Shown: in pieces, positions 10,048 through 22,252 of the stretch
Position numbering within the stretch: position 1 is the first letter of the stretch
Layout: each line of letters starts with the position of its first letter
Assembly (NCBI RefSeq): GCF_000004075.3
Contig: NW_022279518.1
Coordinates: 1 to 64,000 of the forward strand
Direction of reading: 5' to 3'
Origin: Cucumis sativus
Taxonomy: Eukaryota; Streptophyta; Magnoliopsida; Cucurbitales; Cucurbitaceae
DNA: 64,000 nt
Program-made: the position numbers and the translations under genes
Notes under the pieces: model-generated
What the model was told of the DNA's origin: nothing
Databases searched by the model: none
The model's input: the letters and a program-made list of their open reading frames with translations, nothing else

Positions 10048-13000
10048 AACAAGCCTCGTTTTCCCCCTACTATGGAACGAGGAGGATTCCTCCTCATTTC
10101 AAAGCCCTCGTCAAACTCAATGCTAAGTTTGACTACTCCCTTAGGAGTGACAACAAGCCTTGTTTTCCCCCTAATGTGGATCGGGGAGGATTCCTCCTCT
10201 TTTCAAAGCCCTCATCAAACTCGATGCTAAGTTTAGAACGCTAAGAGTAGGTGGTTTGGTTTTGGTTAGGCCAAAAGTAAAGTTTTCTGCTAAAAGCTCT
10301 GGTAGTTAGGGAACTCAACACATTCTACCTGACCGAAACAAGTTGGCTCTTTGTTTTTTTATGGGATTTTTCTAATGTATATTGCATGTGTTGCTTGTTT
10401 TTTTATAGCTCTTGATTGTCTAACCTTTTTACCTTTTGCATTTGCAAGTCTCTCTTTTGTTTCTTTGGTATGCAATGTGGTAACAAGGTCTTGCTAGAAC
10501 CGGTGGGCTAACCTTTCTATGGTTCTAAACTTAGTTTCTAAGTTTGACTGCTCCCTTCGGAGTGACAACAAGCCTCGTTTTCCCCCTACTATGGAACGGG
10601 GAGGATTCCTCCTCTTTTCAAAGCCCTCGTCAAACTCAATGCTAAGTTCGACTGCTCCCTTCGGAGTGACAACAAGCCTTGTTTTCCCCCTAATGTGGAT
10701 CGGGGAGGATTCCTCCTCTTTTCAAAGCCCTCATCAAACTCGATGCTAAGTTTAGAACGCTAAGAGTAGGTGGTTTGGTTTTGGTTAGGCCAAAAGTAAA
10801 GTTTTCTGCTAAAAGCTCTGATAGTTAGGAAACTCAACACATTCTACTTGACCGAACCAAGTTGGATCTTTGTTTTTTTATGGGATTTTTCTAATGTATA
10901 TTGCATGTGTTGTTTGTTTTTTTATAGCTCTTGATTGTCTAACCTTTTTACGTTTTGCATTTGCATGTCTCTCTTTTGTTTCTTTGGTATGCAATGTGGT
11001 AACAAGGTCTTGCTAGAACCGGTGGGCTAACCTTTCTATGGTTCTAAACTTAGTTTCTAAGTTTGACTGCTCCCTTCGGAGTGACAACAAGCCTCGTTTT
11101 CCCCCTACTATGGAACGGGGAGGATTCCTCCTCTTTTCAAAGCCCTCGTCAAACTCAATGCTAAGTTTGACTGCTCCCTTCGGAGTGACAACAAGCCTTG
11201 TTTTCCCCCTAATGTGGATCGGGGAGGATTCCTCCTCTTTTCAAAGCCCTCATCAAACTCGATGCTAAGTTTAGAACGCTAAGAGTAGGTGGTTTGGTTT
11301 TGGTTAGGCCAAAAGTAAAGTTTTCTGCTAAAAGCTCTGATAGTTAGGGAACTCAACACATTCTACTTGACCGAAACAAGTTGGCTCTTTGTTTTTTTAT
11401 GGGATTTTTCTAATGTATATTGCATGTGTTGTTTGTTTTTTTATAGCTCTTGATTGTCTAACCTTTTTACGTTTTGCATTTGCAAGTCTCTCTTTTGTTT
11501 CTTTGGTATGCAATGTGGTAACAAGGTCTTGCTAGAACCGGTGGGCTAACCTTTCTATGGTTCTAAACTTAGTTTCTAAGTTTGACTGCTCCCTTCGGAG
11601 TGACAACAAGCCTCGTTTTCCCCCTACTATGGAACGGGGAGGATTCCTCCTCTTTTCAAAGCCCTCGTCAAACTCAATGCTAAGTTTGACTGCTCCCTTC
11701 GGAGTGACAACAAGCCTTGTTTTCCCCCTAATGTGGATCGGGGAGGATTCCTCCTCTTTTCAAAGCCCTCATCAAACTCGATGCTAAGTTTAGAACGCTA
11801 AGAGTAGGTGGTTTGGTTTTGGTTAGGCCAAAAGTAAAGTTTTCTGCTAAAAGCTCTGATAGTTAGGGAACTCAACACATTCTACTTGACCGAACCAAGT
11901 TGGCTCTTTGTTTTTTTATGGGATTTTTCTAATGTATATTACATGTGTTGTTTGTTTTTTTATAGCTCTTGATTATCTCACCTTTTTACGTTTTGCATTT
12001 GCAAGTCTCTCTTTTGTTTCTTTGGTATGCAATGTGGTAACAAGGTCTTGCTAGAACCGGTGGGCTAACCTTTCTATGGTTCTAAACTTAGTTTCTAAGT
12101 TTGACTGCTCCCTTCGGAGTGACAACAAGCCTCGTTTTCCCCCTACTATGGAACGGGGAGGATTCCTCCTCTTTTCAAAGCCCTCGTCAAACTCAATGCT
12201 AAGTTTGACTGCTCCCTTCGGAGTGACAACAAGCCTTGTTTTCCCCCTAATGTGGATCGGGGAGGATTCCTCCTCTTTTCAAAGCCCTCATCAAACTCGA
12301 TGCTAAGTTTAGAACGCTAAGAGTAGGTGGTTTGGTTTTGGTTAGGCCAAAAGTAAAGTTTTCTGCTAAAAGCTCTGATAGTTAGGGAACTCAACACATT
12401 CTACTTGACCGAACCAAGTTGGCTCTTTGTTTTTTTATGGGATTTTTCTAATGTATATTACATGTGTTGTTTGTTTTTTTATAGCTCTTGATTATCTCAC
12501 CTTTTTACGTTTTGCATTTGCAAGTCTCTCTTTTGTTTCTTTGGTATGCAATGTGGTAACAAGGTCTTGCTAGAACCGGTGGGCTAACCTTTCTATGGTT
12601 CTAAACTTAGTTTCTAAGTTTGACTGCTCCCTTCGGAGTGACAACAAGCCTCGTTTTCCCCTTACTATGGAACGGGGAGGATTCCTCCTCTTTTCAAAGC
12701 CCTTGTCAAACTCAATGCTAAGTTTGACTGCTCCCTTCGAAGTGACAACAAGCCTTGTTTTCCCCCTAATGTGGATCGGGGAGGATTCCTCCTCTTTTCA
12801 AAGCCCTCATCAAACTCGATGCTATGTTTAGAACGCTAAGAGTAGGTAGTCTGGTTTTGGTTAGGCCAAAAGTGAAGTTTTCCCCCATTTTTTATGGGCT
12901 TTTTCTAATGTATATTGGATATGTTGTTTGATTTTTTTTATAGCTCTTGATTGTCTTACTGTTTTATGTTTTGCATTGTCAAGTCTCTCTTTTCTTTCTT

Positions 13001-13085
13001 TGGTATGCAATGTGGTAACTAGGCCTTGCTAGAACCGGTGGGCTAACCTTTCTATGGTTCTACATTTAGTTACTAATTAAGTTTG
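10048..13085. repeat. 519-bp tandem array 1 (about 5.8 units)
   Basis: The landmark ATGGTTCTAAACTTAG recurs at 10519, 11038, 11557, 12076 and 12595, exactly 519 bp apart. Each unit contains two adjacent ~104-bp subrepeats, each starting AAGTTTGACTGCTCCC and including GGGGAGGATTCCTCC; they differ at gcctcg/gccttg and ctatggaa/atgtggat. The remaining ~310 bp is T-rich with no gene. Units from 11038 to 12595 are nearly identical, and the two edges are more diverged, as expected from homogenisation in the interior. Confidence 0.95.
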
Positions 13086-13757
13086 ATTGCTCCCTTTGAA
13101 GTGACAATAAGTTTTGTTAATGTCGACCCTTTTCTAAAGGGATTTAGTTCATTGTGGCTAGACAAGAGGCTTCTAACTCATGTTTGATAAGACAAATTTG
13201 TTAAAACCATCCCAGTTTCTAAAGAGTGCCTCCTATCCTTTTTTACTCTATCTAGGCTAGGTTTGGACTAAGTGCATCATAGGTAAGTCACGACAAAGCA
13301 ACAAAGGAAGACAAAGCTAGAAAAGTATCCATGCACTTATTTATTATACATGCAATCAAGCATTCACAACACACATACCATTTTCTCAATCATGCATTCA
13401 CATCTCAATAAGAAATAGCTAAAAGGAGCTTAAAACAAAAAAGACAGCAGCTTATGCTCAAATTTCAGCACATATACTCATCAAAATTCAGAATTTCACA
13501 TCATAAACCCGAGCTCAGTGCTCAAGGGTTGCCAATCATGCTTTTTATGCAAGATCTAATTAAGCTAAGAAGGTATAATGCTCATTATTGTATGGAAAGA
13601 ATTCTGAAAAATTTTGAAATTTGGGCAAAATTTGAACCCCCAAGTTTACACTAAACATGCAAGCTAAGCAAGCTATTACCCACACCCACTCAAAAAATTG
13701 CTTTTTCTGTCCTAAAAGCTTTTGAAAATCAAAGTAAATGGAGAAAAATAAGGGGGG
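13086..13757. other. Array-flanking segment, no gene seen
   Basis: About 670 bases following the array, duplicated at 48836-49505. At 13342-13412 it contains two short modules (TATTATACATGCAATCAA and CACATCTCAATAAG) that also occur, in the opposite order, between the gypsy-1 LTR and the satellite at 2678-2756. No coding or RNA gene is supported. Confidence 0.5.
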
Positions 13758-14577
13758 AACTTTGGACTCCCCTGGAAGGATCGACATCCATGACTTTGGT
13801 TTGAAGCTTGCATGGATAAACCTTTTCATTCCTTTTTCATTGATTATTCATCCTTGTTCCTGAAAATCAAAGGAAATTCTCTGAATTTTATATATTACTA
13901 AAATTAGGATACATATAAGTCTTAACTAGTCTAATAGCACCCTCCATTCATCTTCCCCTACACTGGCTATGGTATCAAAATTTTCAATTAAGTAATACGT
14001 CTACTAACGAACTTGAAAACAAAACACATCACACTAAAAAACACAAACATCACTTTAACCCAACAGAAGCAACTCTTTTTACCCTTGCACTCACTATCAC
14101 ATTACTATCATGTTTGTCAACTATCAAACTAACTCTTTTAAGTTATTTAGTGTGACTACAAAGTTATGAACACCATAATCTTAATTAAAACCTTTTAATA
14201 AATAAATGCGAAGTTACTACTCAAGAATGGCAAGGAATTCAAAAAACATGACAGCTATCCTAATTGGTTGAAAATGAGAAAAAGAAAGTTAGCCAGACAA
14301 CCTGTTTGGACTACAAAGCCAGCAGATACGATTCCTCAAATTTGACCATTCACTCTCCATACTCTACAAGTCTTCAAGCACATGATGCTGCCTACTTTCA
14401 GATGAGCAACATCATTCCGATCTTAACAGTCAGAAGAGCAAATCAAATCAATCCTAGCATATTCACAAATCACAACTAAAAAGTACAAACATTACAAAAT
14501 AAAACATGCAGCGATATCAACAAGCATTCTGATAAATAATTAGCCAATTAATTGACATTACAAAATAAATAAAGAAA
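13758..14577. repeat. Dispersed segment R (copy 2 of 4)
   Basis: Matches 7030-7866 and most closely 49506-50336. It ends in an A-rich tract and is then followed by a repeated AACAAGCATTCTGA and a gypsy-2 junction instead of the kinesin exon found next to the 50-kb copy. Confidence 0.8.
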
Positions 14578-14590
14578 AACAAGCATTCTG

Positions 14591-15963
14591 ATATTTTTCT
14601 ATTTGTGCGGGCAGCCGATGTTCACAAAACAGCGTTTCGAACCCACGAGGGGCCCTATGAATTCCTTGTGATGCTGTTTGGGTTGAAACGCTCCGGCAAC
14701 ATTCCAATCAATCATGAGTGATGTTCTTCGCCCATATTTACGCAAGTTTGTTTTGGTTTTCTTTGATGACATCTTAATTTACAGCAAGTCCTTGGACGAG
14801 CATTTGCACCAATTGGCAATGGTTTTGGAAACTCTAGTAGCTCATCAACTGGTAGCCAACTTTAAAAAATGCCAATTTGCGGTTGACAAAATTGAATACT
14901 TGGGCCATGTTATTTCTTCAGAGGGGGTGGCAGCGGATCCAACAAAAATAGAAGCGATGGTTAAATGGCCAGCACCCAAGAACGTGAAGGAGCTAGGTGG
15001 GTTTTTTGGGGCTAACGGGGTATTATCGGAAATTCGTTGCAAACTACGGTTCTATTGTGCTGCCCCCCTTGACACAACTGTTAAAAAAAGGTAACTTTAA
15101 GTGGAATGAGACGACCGAGAACGCATTTCAGCAGTTAAAAGTCAGCAATGATGTCTGTCCCGATGCTAGGTATTCCTGATTTTTCACAAAGTTTTGTGCT
15201 GGAAACTGATGCTTCGGGTGTGGGTATTGGGGCTGTCCTAATGCAAAATCAACGACCAGTGGCCTTTTTCAGTCAAGCTTTACCTATTACCCATAGGTTT
15301 AAGGCTGTTTATGAACGGGAGCTTATGGCAATAGTGCTGGCTGTTCAAAAATGGCGACCATATCTATTGGGTAAGCCTTTTGTGGTGCGTACAGATCAGA
15401 AAAGTTTGAAGTTTCTTCTTGAACAACGGGCTATCGGGGGAGAATATCAGAGATGGATCGCTAAACTATTGGGGTATGATTTTGTGATTGAGTACAAGAA
15501 AGGATTGGAAAACAAAGCGGCCGATGCCTTATAGAGATTACCACCGGTATTTGAATTGGGCCTCGTAAGTATTGTGGGCGGGCTAAACCCTTCGGTTTTC
15601 ATCGATCAAGTGGCTGGAAATGAATCTCTTAACAATATTCGATTATCCTTGATAAATGGACAGCCAGCTCCAGATGGATATTTGCTACAAGGAGGAGGAT
15701 TCACCTAATATTACTTTATTATTAGCTGAGTTCCATAACAGCCCGATAGGGGGACATCATGGTGCATTGAAAACATATCAAAGGCTAGCAAGGGAGGTTT
15801 ATTGGCGAGGTATGAAAGCCCATATCCGCACCTATGTTGCTGAATGTTCCGTGTGTCAGCAAGCCAAATACTTGTCTTTAACTCTGGCTGGTTTCCTTCA
15901 AGCATTACCCATTCCGGACCGTGTGTGGGAAGATATTAGTATGGATTTTATTGAGGGCCTCCA
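14591..15963 (+). pseudogene. Gypsy family 2 pol fragment: RT, RNase H, integrase zinc region
   Basis: Starts with 19 bases of family 2 LTR, then jumps into reverse transcriptase at [10 protein letters not shown]. The catalytic FFDDILIY box is at about 14759-14782. RNase H follows at 15148-15534 ([46 protein letters not shown]), with a stop replacing the S/R after ADAL at 15532. The integrase HHCC region is at about 15730-15870 (GGHHGALKTYQR... CSVCQQAKY). The frame breaks near 14990 and 15140. It ends at DISMDFIEGL, exactly before the integrase DDE core, where LTR1 sequence begins. The core is missing here as well as in the 3748 fragment. Confidence 0.85.
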
Positions 15964-16277
15964 CAGTTAGTTACAGGGGGAGGTTAAAAGGGAGAGATGG
16001 AAGGAAAGATGGGGGTTGGTTAATCAGTTTCTGGAAGTGGAGGGGCTGTATTTTCTGGAGAGCAGAATTACAGAAGTTGTTCAGTTACTTTAATCTTAGA
16101 AAGTGTTTTCCATTATCCTAAACTACTTTTGATGTTTGAATGTTTTATTTTATACTTGGTTATTGTCTGTAATAGTACTTGTTTGTTCGGTGTTTTCAAG
16201 ACTGGTTTGAGTATTGTATTCTGTAATAGTTTGGTTGCTTAATGAACAAATAAGAACCATTACTTGGTGTTCTATCA
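15963..16277 (+). mobile_element. Gypsy family 1 LTR, 5'-truncated (third copy of the LTR-satellite junction)
   Basis: Joins the family 1 LTR at ACAGTTAGTTACAGGGGG and runs to its proper end TGTTCTATCA. It is nearly identical to 2364-2677 and 29604-29919. Only the first ~105 bases of the LTR are missing. Confidence 0.85.
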
Positions 16278-17935
16278 GCTTCTCAATCAAGCATACACAT
16301 CTCAATAAGGTATTATACATGCAATCAAACAATCACAACATACATACCATTTACTCAAAACGACCTAAAACATGCTCAAAACGACCTAAAACGTGCTCAA
16401 AACGTGTCTAACTTTCACTGCAACTTTCAAAACGACCTAAAACAGCTTACGTGCAGGTTCGTAACTCATAACCTACGAAAAAAGTTCAAATATTGTGAAA
16501 AAAGCACTACAAGACCCAAAATGGCAACCAAGTGTGTAAGTGCAACAAACTTAGTTCAAACCAACCTAAAACGTGCTCAAAACGTGTCTAGGTATTACTT
16601 GAGTTTTCAAAACGACCTAGCAAATCCTAAGGGTAAGTTCGTAACTCATAATCTACCGAAAATGTTGAAAAAAGCATTTCAAGACCAAAAATGACAACCA
16701 TGTGTGTAAGTGCAACAAACTCAATCTAACCTAAAATGTATTCAAAACGTGTGTAAGTATCACTTGAATTTTCAAAACGACCCAGCAATGCTTAAGTGTA
16801 AGTTTGTAACTCACAACCTACCAAAATTTCAAAAAGTGTGAAAAAAGTACTTCAAGACCCAACATGTCAATCAAATGTGTTTAAAACTTAGTGTCAAACC
16901 AACCTAAAACGAGTTCAAAACGTGTCTAAGTATCACTTGAACTTTCAAAACGACCTAAAAAAGCTTACGTGTAGGTTCGTAACTCATAACCTATGAAAAA
17001 AGTTCAAATAGAGTGAAAAAAGCACTACAAGACCCAAAATGGCAACCAAGTGTGTAAGTGCAACAAACTTAGTTCAAACCAACCTAAAACATGCTCAAAA
17101 CGTGTCTAGGTATTACTTGAGTTTTCAAAACGATCTAGCAAATCCTAAGTGTAAGTTAGTAACTCATAATCTACCAAAAAGGTTGAAAAAACATTTGAAG
17201 ACCAAAAATGACAACCAAGTGCAACAAACTCAATCTAACCTAAAATGTATTCAAAACGTGTGTAAGTATAACTTGAATTTTCAAAACGACCAAGCAATGC
17301 TTCAGTGTAAGTTTGTAACTCACAACCTACCAAAATTTCAAAAAGTATGAAAAAAGTACTTCAAGACCCAACATGTCAATCAAATGTGTGTAAAACTTAG
17401 TTTCAAACCAACCTAAAACGAGTTCAAAACGTGTCTAAGTTTCACTTGAACTTTCAAAACGACCTAACAAATATTCAATACAAGTTCATAAGTCATAACC
17501 TAGAAAAAAGTTCAAAATTTTTGAAAAAGACACTCCAAAACCCAAAATGTCAAGTGTGTAAGTGCAACGAACTTAGTTCTATACAAACCTAACAAGTATT
17601 CAAAACACGTATAAGTTTTCGAACACCCTAACAACGCTTAAGTGTAAGTTTATAACTCATAACTTACCAAAAATTTCAAAAAGTGTGAAAAAAAATCTTT
17701 CAAGACTCAAAATGGCAACCGTGGCTGTATGCAAAACTAACTTAGTTTGTAACAACCTAAAAGGTGTTCAAAAAATGTTTTAAGTATCACTCGAACTTTA
17801 AAAATGACCTAATAATGCTTTAGTGTTACTTCATAACTCATAACCTACCAAAAAGTTCAAAAAATGTAGAAAAAGCACTCCAAAATCCAAAATGGCAACC
17901 AAGTGTGTAAGTGCAACAAGCTTAGTCCCAACTTT
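16278..17935. repeat. Satellite block S2
   Basis: Flanking module, then monomers identical in order to S1 up to about 17360, where S1 jumps into integrase but S2 continues. After 17400 come more diverged monomers (aacctagaaaaaagttc, cataacttaccaaaaatttc). Monomer length is ~160-180 bp and the A-to-A distance between 16471 and 16990 is about 519 bp. Frames such as 16404-16694 are by-products. Confidence 0.9.
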
Positions 17936-18466
17936 AAAATTAGTGCGAGTTGGGAAATGTATTAACTCAAGCATGATGTACAAACTTGAAACGACTTAAA
18001 TATTTATTCACCATCACATAAAAACAGTAATTAAATATAGATAACATGTGTAAATAAAGGGAGAATCACCTTTCTAGCAGTAGCTTTAGAGTAAGACCAA
18101 ACACCATCCTCCTACTTGTAAATCTGCTCGATTGTCTACTTTGTTCTACACTCGTCATTTCACCGTCTCAGGCCATCCATTGAATTGGCCACCCAGCCTT
18201 GGCATACAAGAGTATGTCTCAGCCTGTTAACAAATACCACTAAAACTAAGCAAGACAAAGAAAAAAGTTTTCAAAAAATTACCTAACTTTTAGGTCTTCA
18301 TGTGACTTTTAAGTTCTTCTGTCTTCTCCTTCAACTCTTTGACAGATTGCTGAAATTATGTGTTTCTGCAATGTTTACCAGAACATGAAAGATTCATTAC
18401 GAACATAAATACCATGAATACAAAGCATGAAGAAATAGTAAAACAGTCAATACAAGAAGAAAAAAG
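17936..18466. repeat. Inter-satellite spacer, copy 1
   Basis: Non-satellite sequence beginning GCGAGTTGGGAAATG, repeated at 21768-22252. On the minus strand part reads a short charged segment (VKELKEKTEELKSHMK) that could be the end of an old transposase-type coiled coil, but this is too little to name. Together with the flanking satellite it forms a duplication of about 3.8 kb. Confidence 0.65.
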
Positions 18467-21400
18467 TTCACTTGAAAACGACCTAAAACAGTATCACTTG
18501 AACAAAATGTGTCTAAGTATCACTTGAACTTTCAAAACGACCTAAAACAGCTTACGTGTAGGTTCGTAACTCATAACCTACGAAAAAAGTTCAAATAGAG
18601 TGAAAAAAGCACTACAAGACCCAAAATGGTAACCAAGTGTGTAAGTGCAACAAACTTAGGTCAAACCAACCTAAAACGTGCTCAAAACGTGTCTAGGTAT
18701 TACTTGAGTTTTCAAAACAACCTAGCAAATCCTAAATGTAGGTTTGTAACTCATAATCTACCAAAAAGGTTGAAAAAAGCATTTCAAGACCAAAAATGAC
18801 AACCAAGTGCAACAAACTCAATCTAACCTAAAATGTATTCAAAACGTGTGTACGTATCACTTAAACTTTCAAAACGACCAAACAATGCTTTAGTGTAAGT
18901 TTGTAACTCACAACCTACCAAAATTTCAAAAAGTGTAAAAAAAGCACTTCAAGACCCAAAACGGCAACGAAGTATGTAAGTGCAACGGACTTCGTTTCAA
19001 GCCATCCTAAAAAGAGTGCAAAACGTGTCTAAGATTTCAAACCGACCAAACAATACTCAAGCGTAAGTTCGTAACTCACAACCTAAAAAAATTTCAAAAA
19101 GTGTGAAAAAAAGTACTTCAAGACCCAACATTTCAATCAAATGTGTAAGTGCAACAAACTTAGTTTCAAACCAATGCAAAATGTGTTTAAAACGACCTAA
19201 CAATCCTTAAGTGTAAGCTCGTAACTCACAAACTAACAAAAAAATCAAAATGCGTGAAAAATGCACTTTGAGACCTAACATGGCAACCAAGTATGCAAGT
19301 GAAACAAACTTAGTCTTAAACAAATCTAAAAAAATTTCAAACCGTGTTTAAGTATCACTTGAACTTTCAGAACGACCTAAGAATGTTTATTTGTAAGTTC
19401 GTCACTCATAACCTACCAAAAAGTTCAAGAAGTATGGAAAAAAAGGAAACACTACACGACCCAAAATGGCAACCAAGTGCGCAACTGCAACAAAATTAGT
19501 TCCAAACCAACCTAAAAAGTGGTCAAGGCGTGTCTAAGTATCACTTGGACTTTCAAAACAACCTAACAAAATTTAAGTGTAAGTTGGTAACCCATAGCCT
19601 ACCAAAAAGTTCAAAAAGTGTGAAAACGGCACTTCAAGACCGAAAATGGCAACCAATTGGATAAGGTCAACAAACTTAGTTTCAAACCAACCTAAACCGA
19701 GTTAAAAACGTGTCTAAGTATCACTTGAACTTTTAAAATGTCCTAAAACAGCTTACGTGTAGGTTCGTAACTCATAACCTACGAAAAAAGTTCAAATATT
19801 GTGCAAAAAGCACTACAAGACCCAAAATGGCAACCAAGTGTGTAAGTGCAACAAACTTAGTTCAAACCAACCTAAAATGTGCTCAAAACGTGTCTAGGTA
19901 TTACTTGAGTTTTCAAAACGACCTAGCAAATCCTAAGTGTAAGTTTGAAACTCATAATCTACCAAAAAGGTTGAAAAAAGCATTTCAAGACCAAAAATGA
20001 CAACCAAGTGCAACAAACTCAATCTAACCTAAAATGTATTCAAAACGTGTGTAAGTATCACTTGAATTTTCAAAACGACCCAGCAATGCTTAAGTGTAAG
20101 TTTGTAACTCACAACCTACCAAAATTTCAAAAAGTGTGAAAAAAGTACTTCAAGACCCAACATGTCAATCAAATGTGTTTAAAACTTAGTGTCAAACCAA
20201 CCTAAAACGAGTTCAAAACGTGTCTAAGTATCACTTGAACTTTCAAAACGACCTAAAAAACTTACGTGTAGGTTCGTAACTCATAACCTACGAAAAAAGT
20301 TCAAATATTGTGCAAAAAGCACTACAAGACCCAAAATGGCAACCAAGTGTGTAAGTGCAACAAACTTAGTTCAAACAAACCTAAAATGTGCTCAAAACGT
20401 GTCTAGGTATTACTTGAGTTTTCAAAACGACCTAGCAAATCCTAAGTGTAAGTTTGTAACTCATAATCTACCAAAAAGGTTGAAAAAAGCATTTCAAGAC
20501 CAAAAATGACAACCAAGTGCAACAAACTCAATCTAACCTAAAATGTATTCAAAACGTGTGTAAGTATCACTTGAATTTTCAAAACGACCCAGCAATGCTT
20601 AAGTGTAAGTTTGTAACTCACAACCTACCAAAATTTCAAAAAGTGTGAAAAAAGTACTTCAAGACCCAACATGTCAATCAAATGTGTTTAAAACTTAGTG
20701 TCAAACCAACCTAAAACGAGTTCAAAACGTGTCTAAGTATCACTTGAACTTTCAAAACGACCTAAAAAAGCTTACGTGTAGGTTCGTAACTCATAACCTA
20801 CGAAAAAAGTTCAAATAGAGTGAAAAAAGCACTACAAGACCCAAAATGGCAACCAAGTGTGTAAGTGCAACAAACTTAGTTCAAACCAACCTAAAACGTG
20901 CTCAAAACGTGTCTAGGTATTACTTAAGTTTTCAAAACGACCTAGCAAATCCTAAGTGCAAGTTCGTAACTCATAATCTACCAAAAAGGTTGAAAAAAGC
21001 ATTTCAAGACCAAAAATGACAACCAAGTGCAACAAACTCAATCTAACCTAAAATGTATTCAAAACGTGTGTAAGTATCACTTGAATTTTCAAAATGACCA
21101 AGCAATGCTTAAGTGTAAGTTTGTAACTCACAACCTACCAAAATTTCAAAAAGTATGAAAAAAGTACTTCAAGACCCAACATGTCAATCAAACGTGTGTA
21201 AAACTTAGTTTCAAACCAACCTAAAACGAGTTCAAAATGTGTCTAAGTATCACTTGAACTTTCAAAAGGACCTAACAAATATTCAATACAAGTTCATAAG
21301 TCATAACCTAGCAAAAAGTTCAAAATTTTTTAAAAAGACACTCCAAAACCCAAAATGTCAATTGTGTAAGTGCCCCAAGTGTGTGTTTTCAACGAACTTA

Positions 21401-21767
21401 GTTCTATACAAACCTAACAAGTATTCAAAACATGTATAAGTTTTCAAACAACCTAACAACGCTTAAGTGTAAGTTTATAACTCATAACTTACCAAAAATT
21501 TCAAAAAGTGTGAAAAAAAATCTTTTAAGACTCAAAATGGAAACCATGGCTGTATGTAAAACTAACTTAGTTTGTAACAACCTAAAAGGTGTTCAAAAAA
21601 TGTTTAAGTATCACTCGAACTTTAAAAACGACCTAATAATGCTTTAGTGTTACTTCATAACTCATAATCTACCAAAAAGTTCAAAAAATGTAGAAAAAGC
21701 ACTCCAAAATCCAAAATGGCAACCAAGTGTGTAAGTGCAACAAACTTAGTCTCAACTTTAAAATTAG
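18467..21767. repeat. Satellite block S3 (largest, ~3.3 kb)
   Basis: About 19 monomers. Type A landmarks (cctacgaaaaaagttc) at about 18574, 19777, 20287 and 20798 give spacings near 510 bp in the last three, with B and C monomers between them: a trimeric higher-order repeat. The part at 18960-19740 is more diverged and does not keep the trimer. No gene is supported. Confidence 0.9.
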
Positions 21768-22252
21768 TGCGAGTTGGGAAATGTATTAACTCAAGCATGA
21801 TGTACAAACTTGAAACGACTTAAATATTTATTCACCATCACATAAAAACAGTAATTAAATATAGATAACATGTGTAAATAAAGGGAGAACCACCTTTCTA
21901 GCAGTAGCTTTAGAGTAAGACCAAACACCATCCCCTACTTGTAAATCTGCTCGATTGTCTACTTTGTTCTACACTCGTCATGTCACCGTCTCAGGCCATC
22001 CATTGAATTGGCCACCCAGCCTTGGCATACAAGAGTATGTCTCAGCCTGTTAACAAATACCACTAAAACTAAGCAAGACTAAGAAAAAAGTTTTCAAAAA
22101 ATTACCTAACTTTTAGGTCTTCATGTGACCTTTAAGTTCTTCTGTCTTCTCCTTCAACTCTTTGACAGATTGCTGAAATTATGTGTTTCTGCAATGTTTA
22201 CCAGAACATGAAAGATTCATTACGAAACTAATTACCATGAATACAAGCCATG
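21768..22252. repeat. Inter-satellite spacer, copy 2
   Basis: Close copy of 17936-18466 with small indels. Its right end is interrupted by the 3' end of a minus-strand LINE at about 22253. Confidence 0.65.

Noticed and set aside
10519..12831. A series of near-identical 76-residue frames (MVLNLVSKFDCS...) could be read as a tandem family of small proteins.
   Set aside because: They repeat because the DNA repeat is 519 bp, a multiple of three. The frame is broken freely in array 2, there is no signal, domain or promoter, and each spans the two subrepeats.
16278..21767. Regular repeats with variable parts, checked as a CRISPR-like array.
   Set aside because: Whole ~170-bp monomers repeat with no short repeat/unique spacer alternation and no cas genes; the context is a plant nuclear genome.
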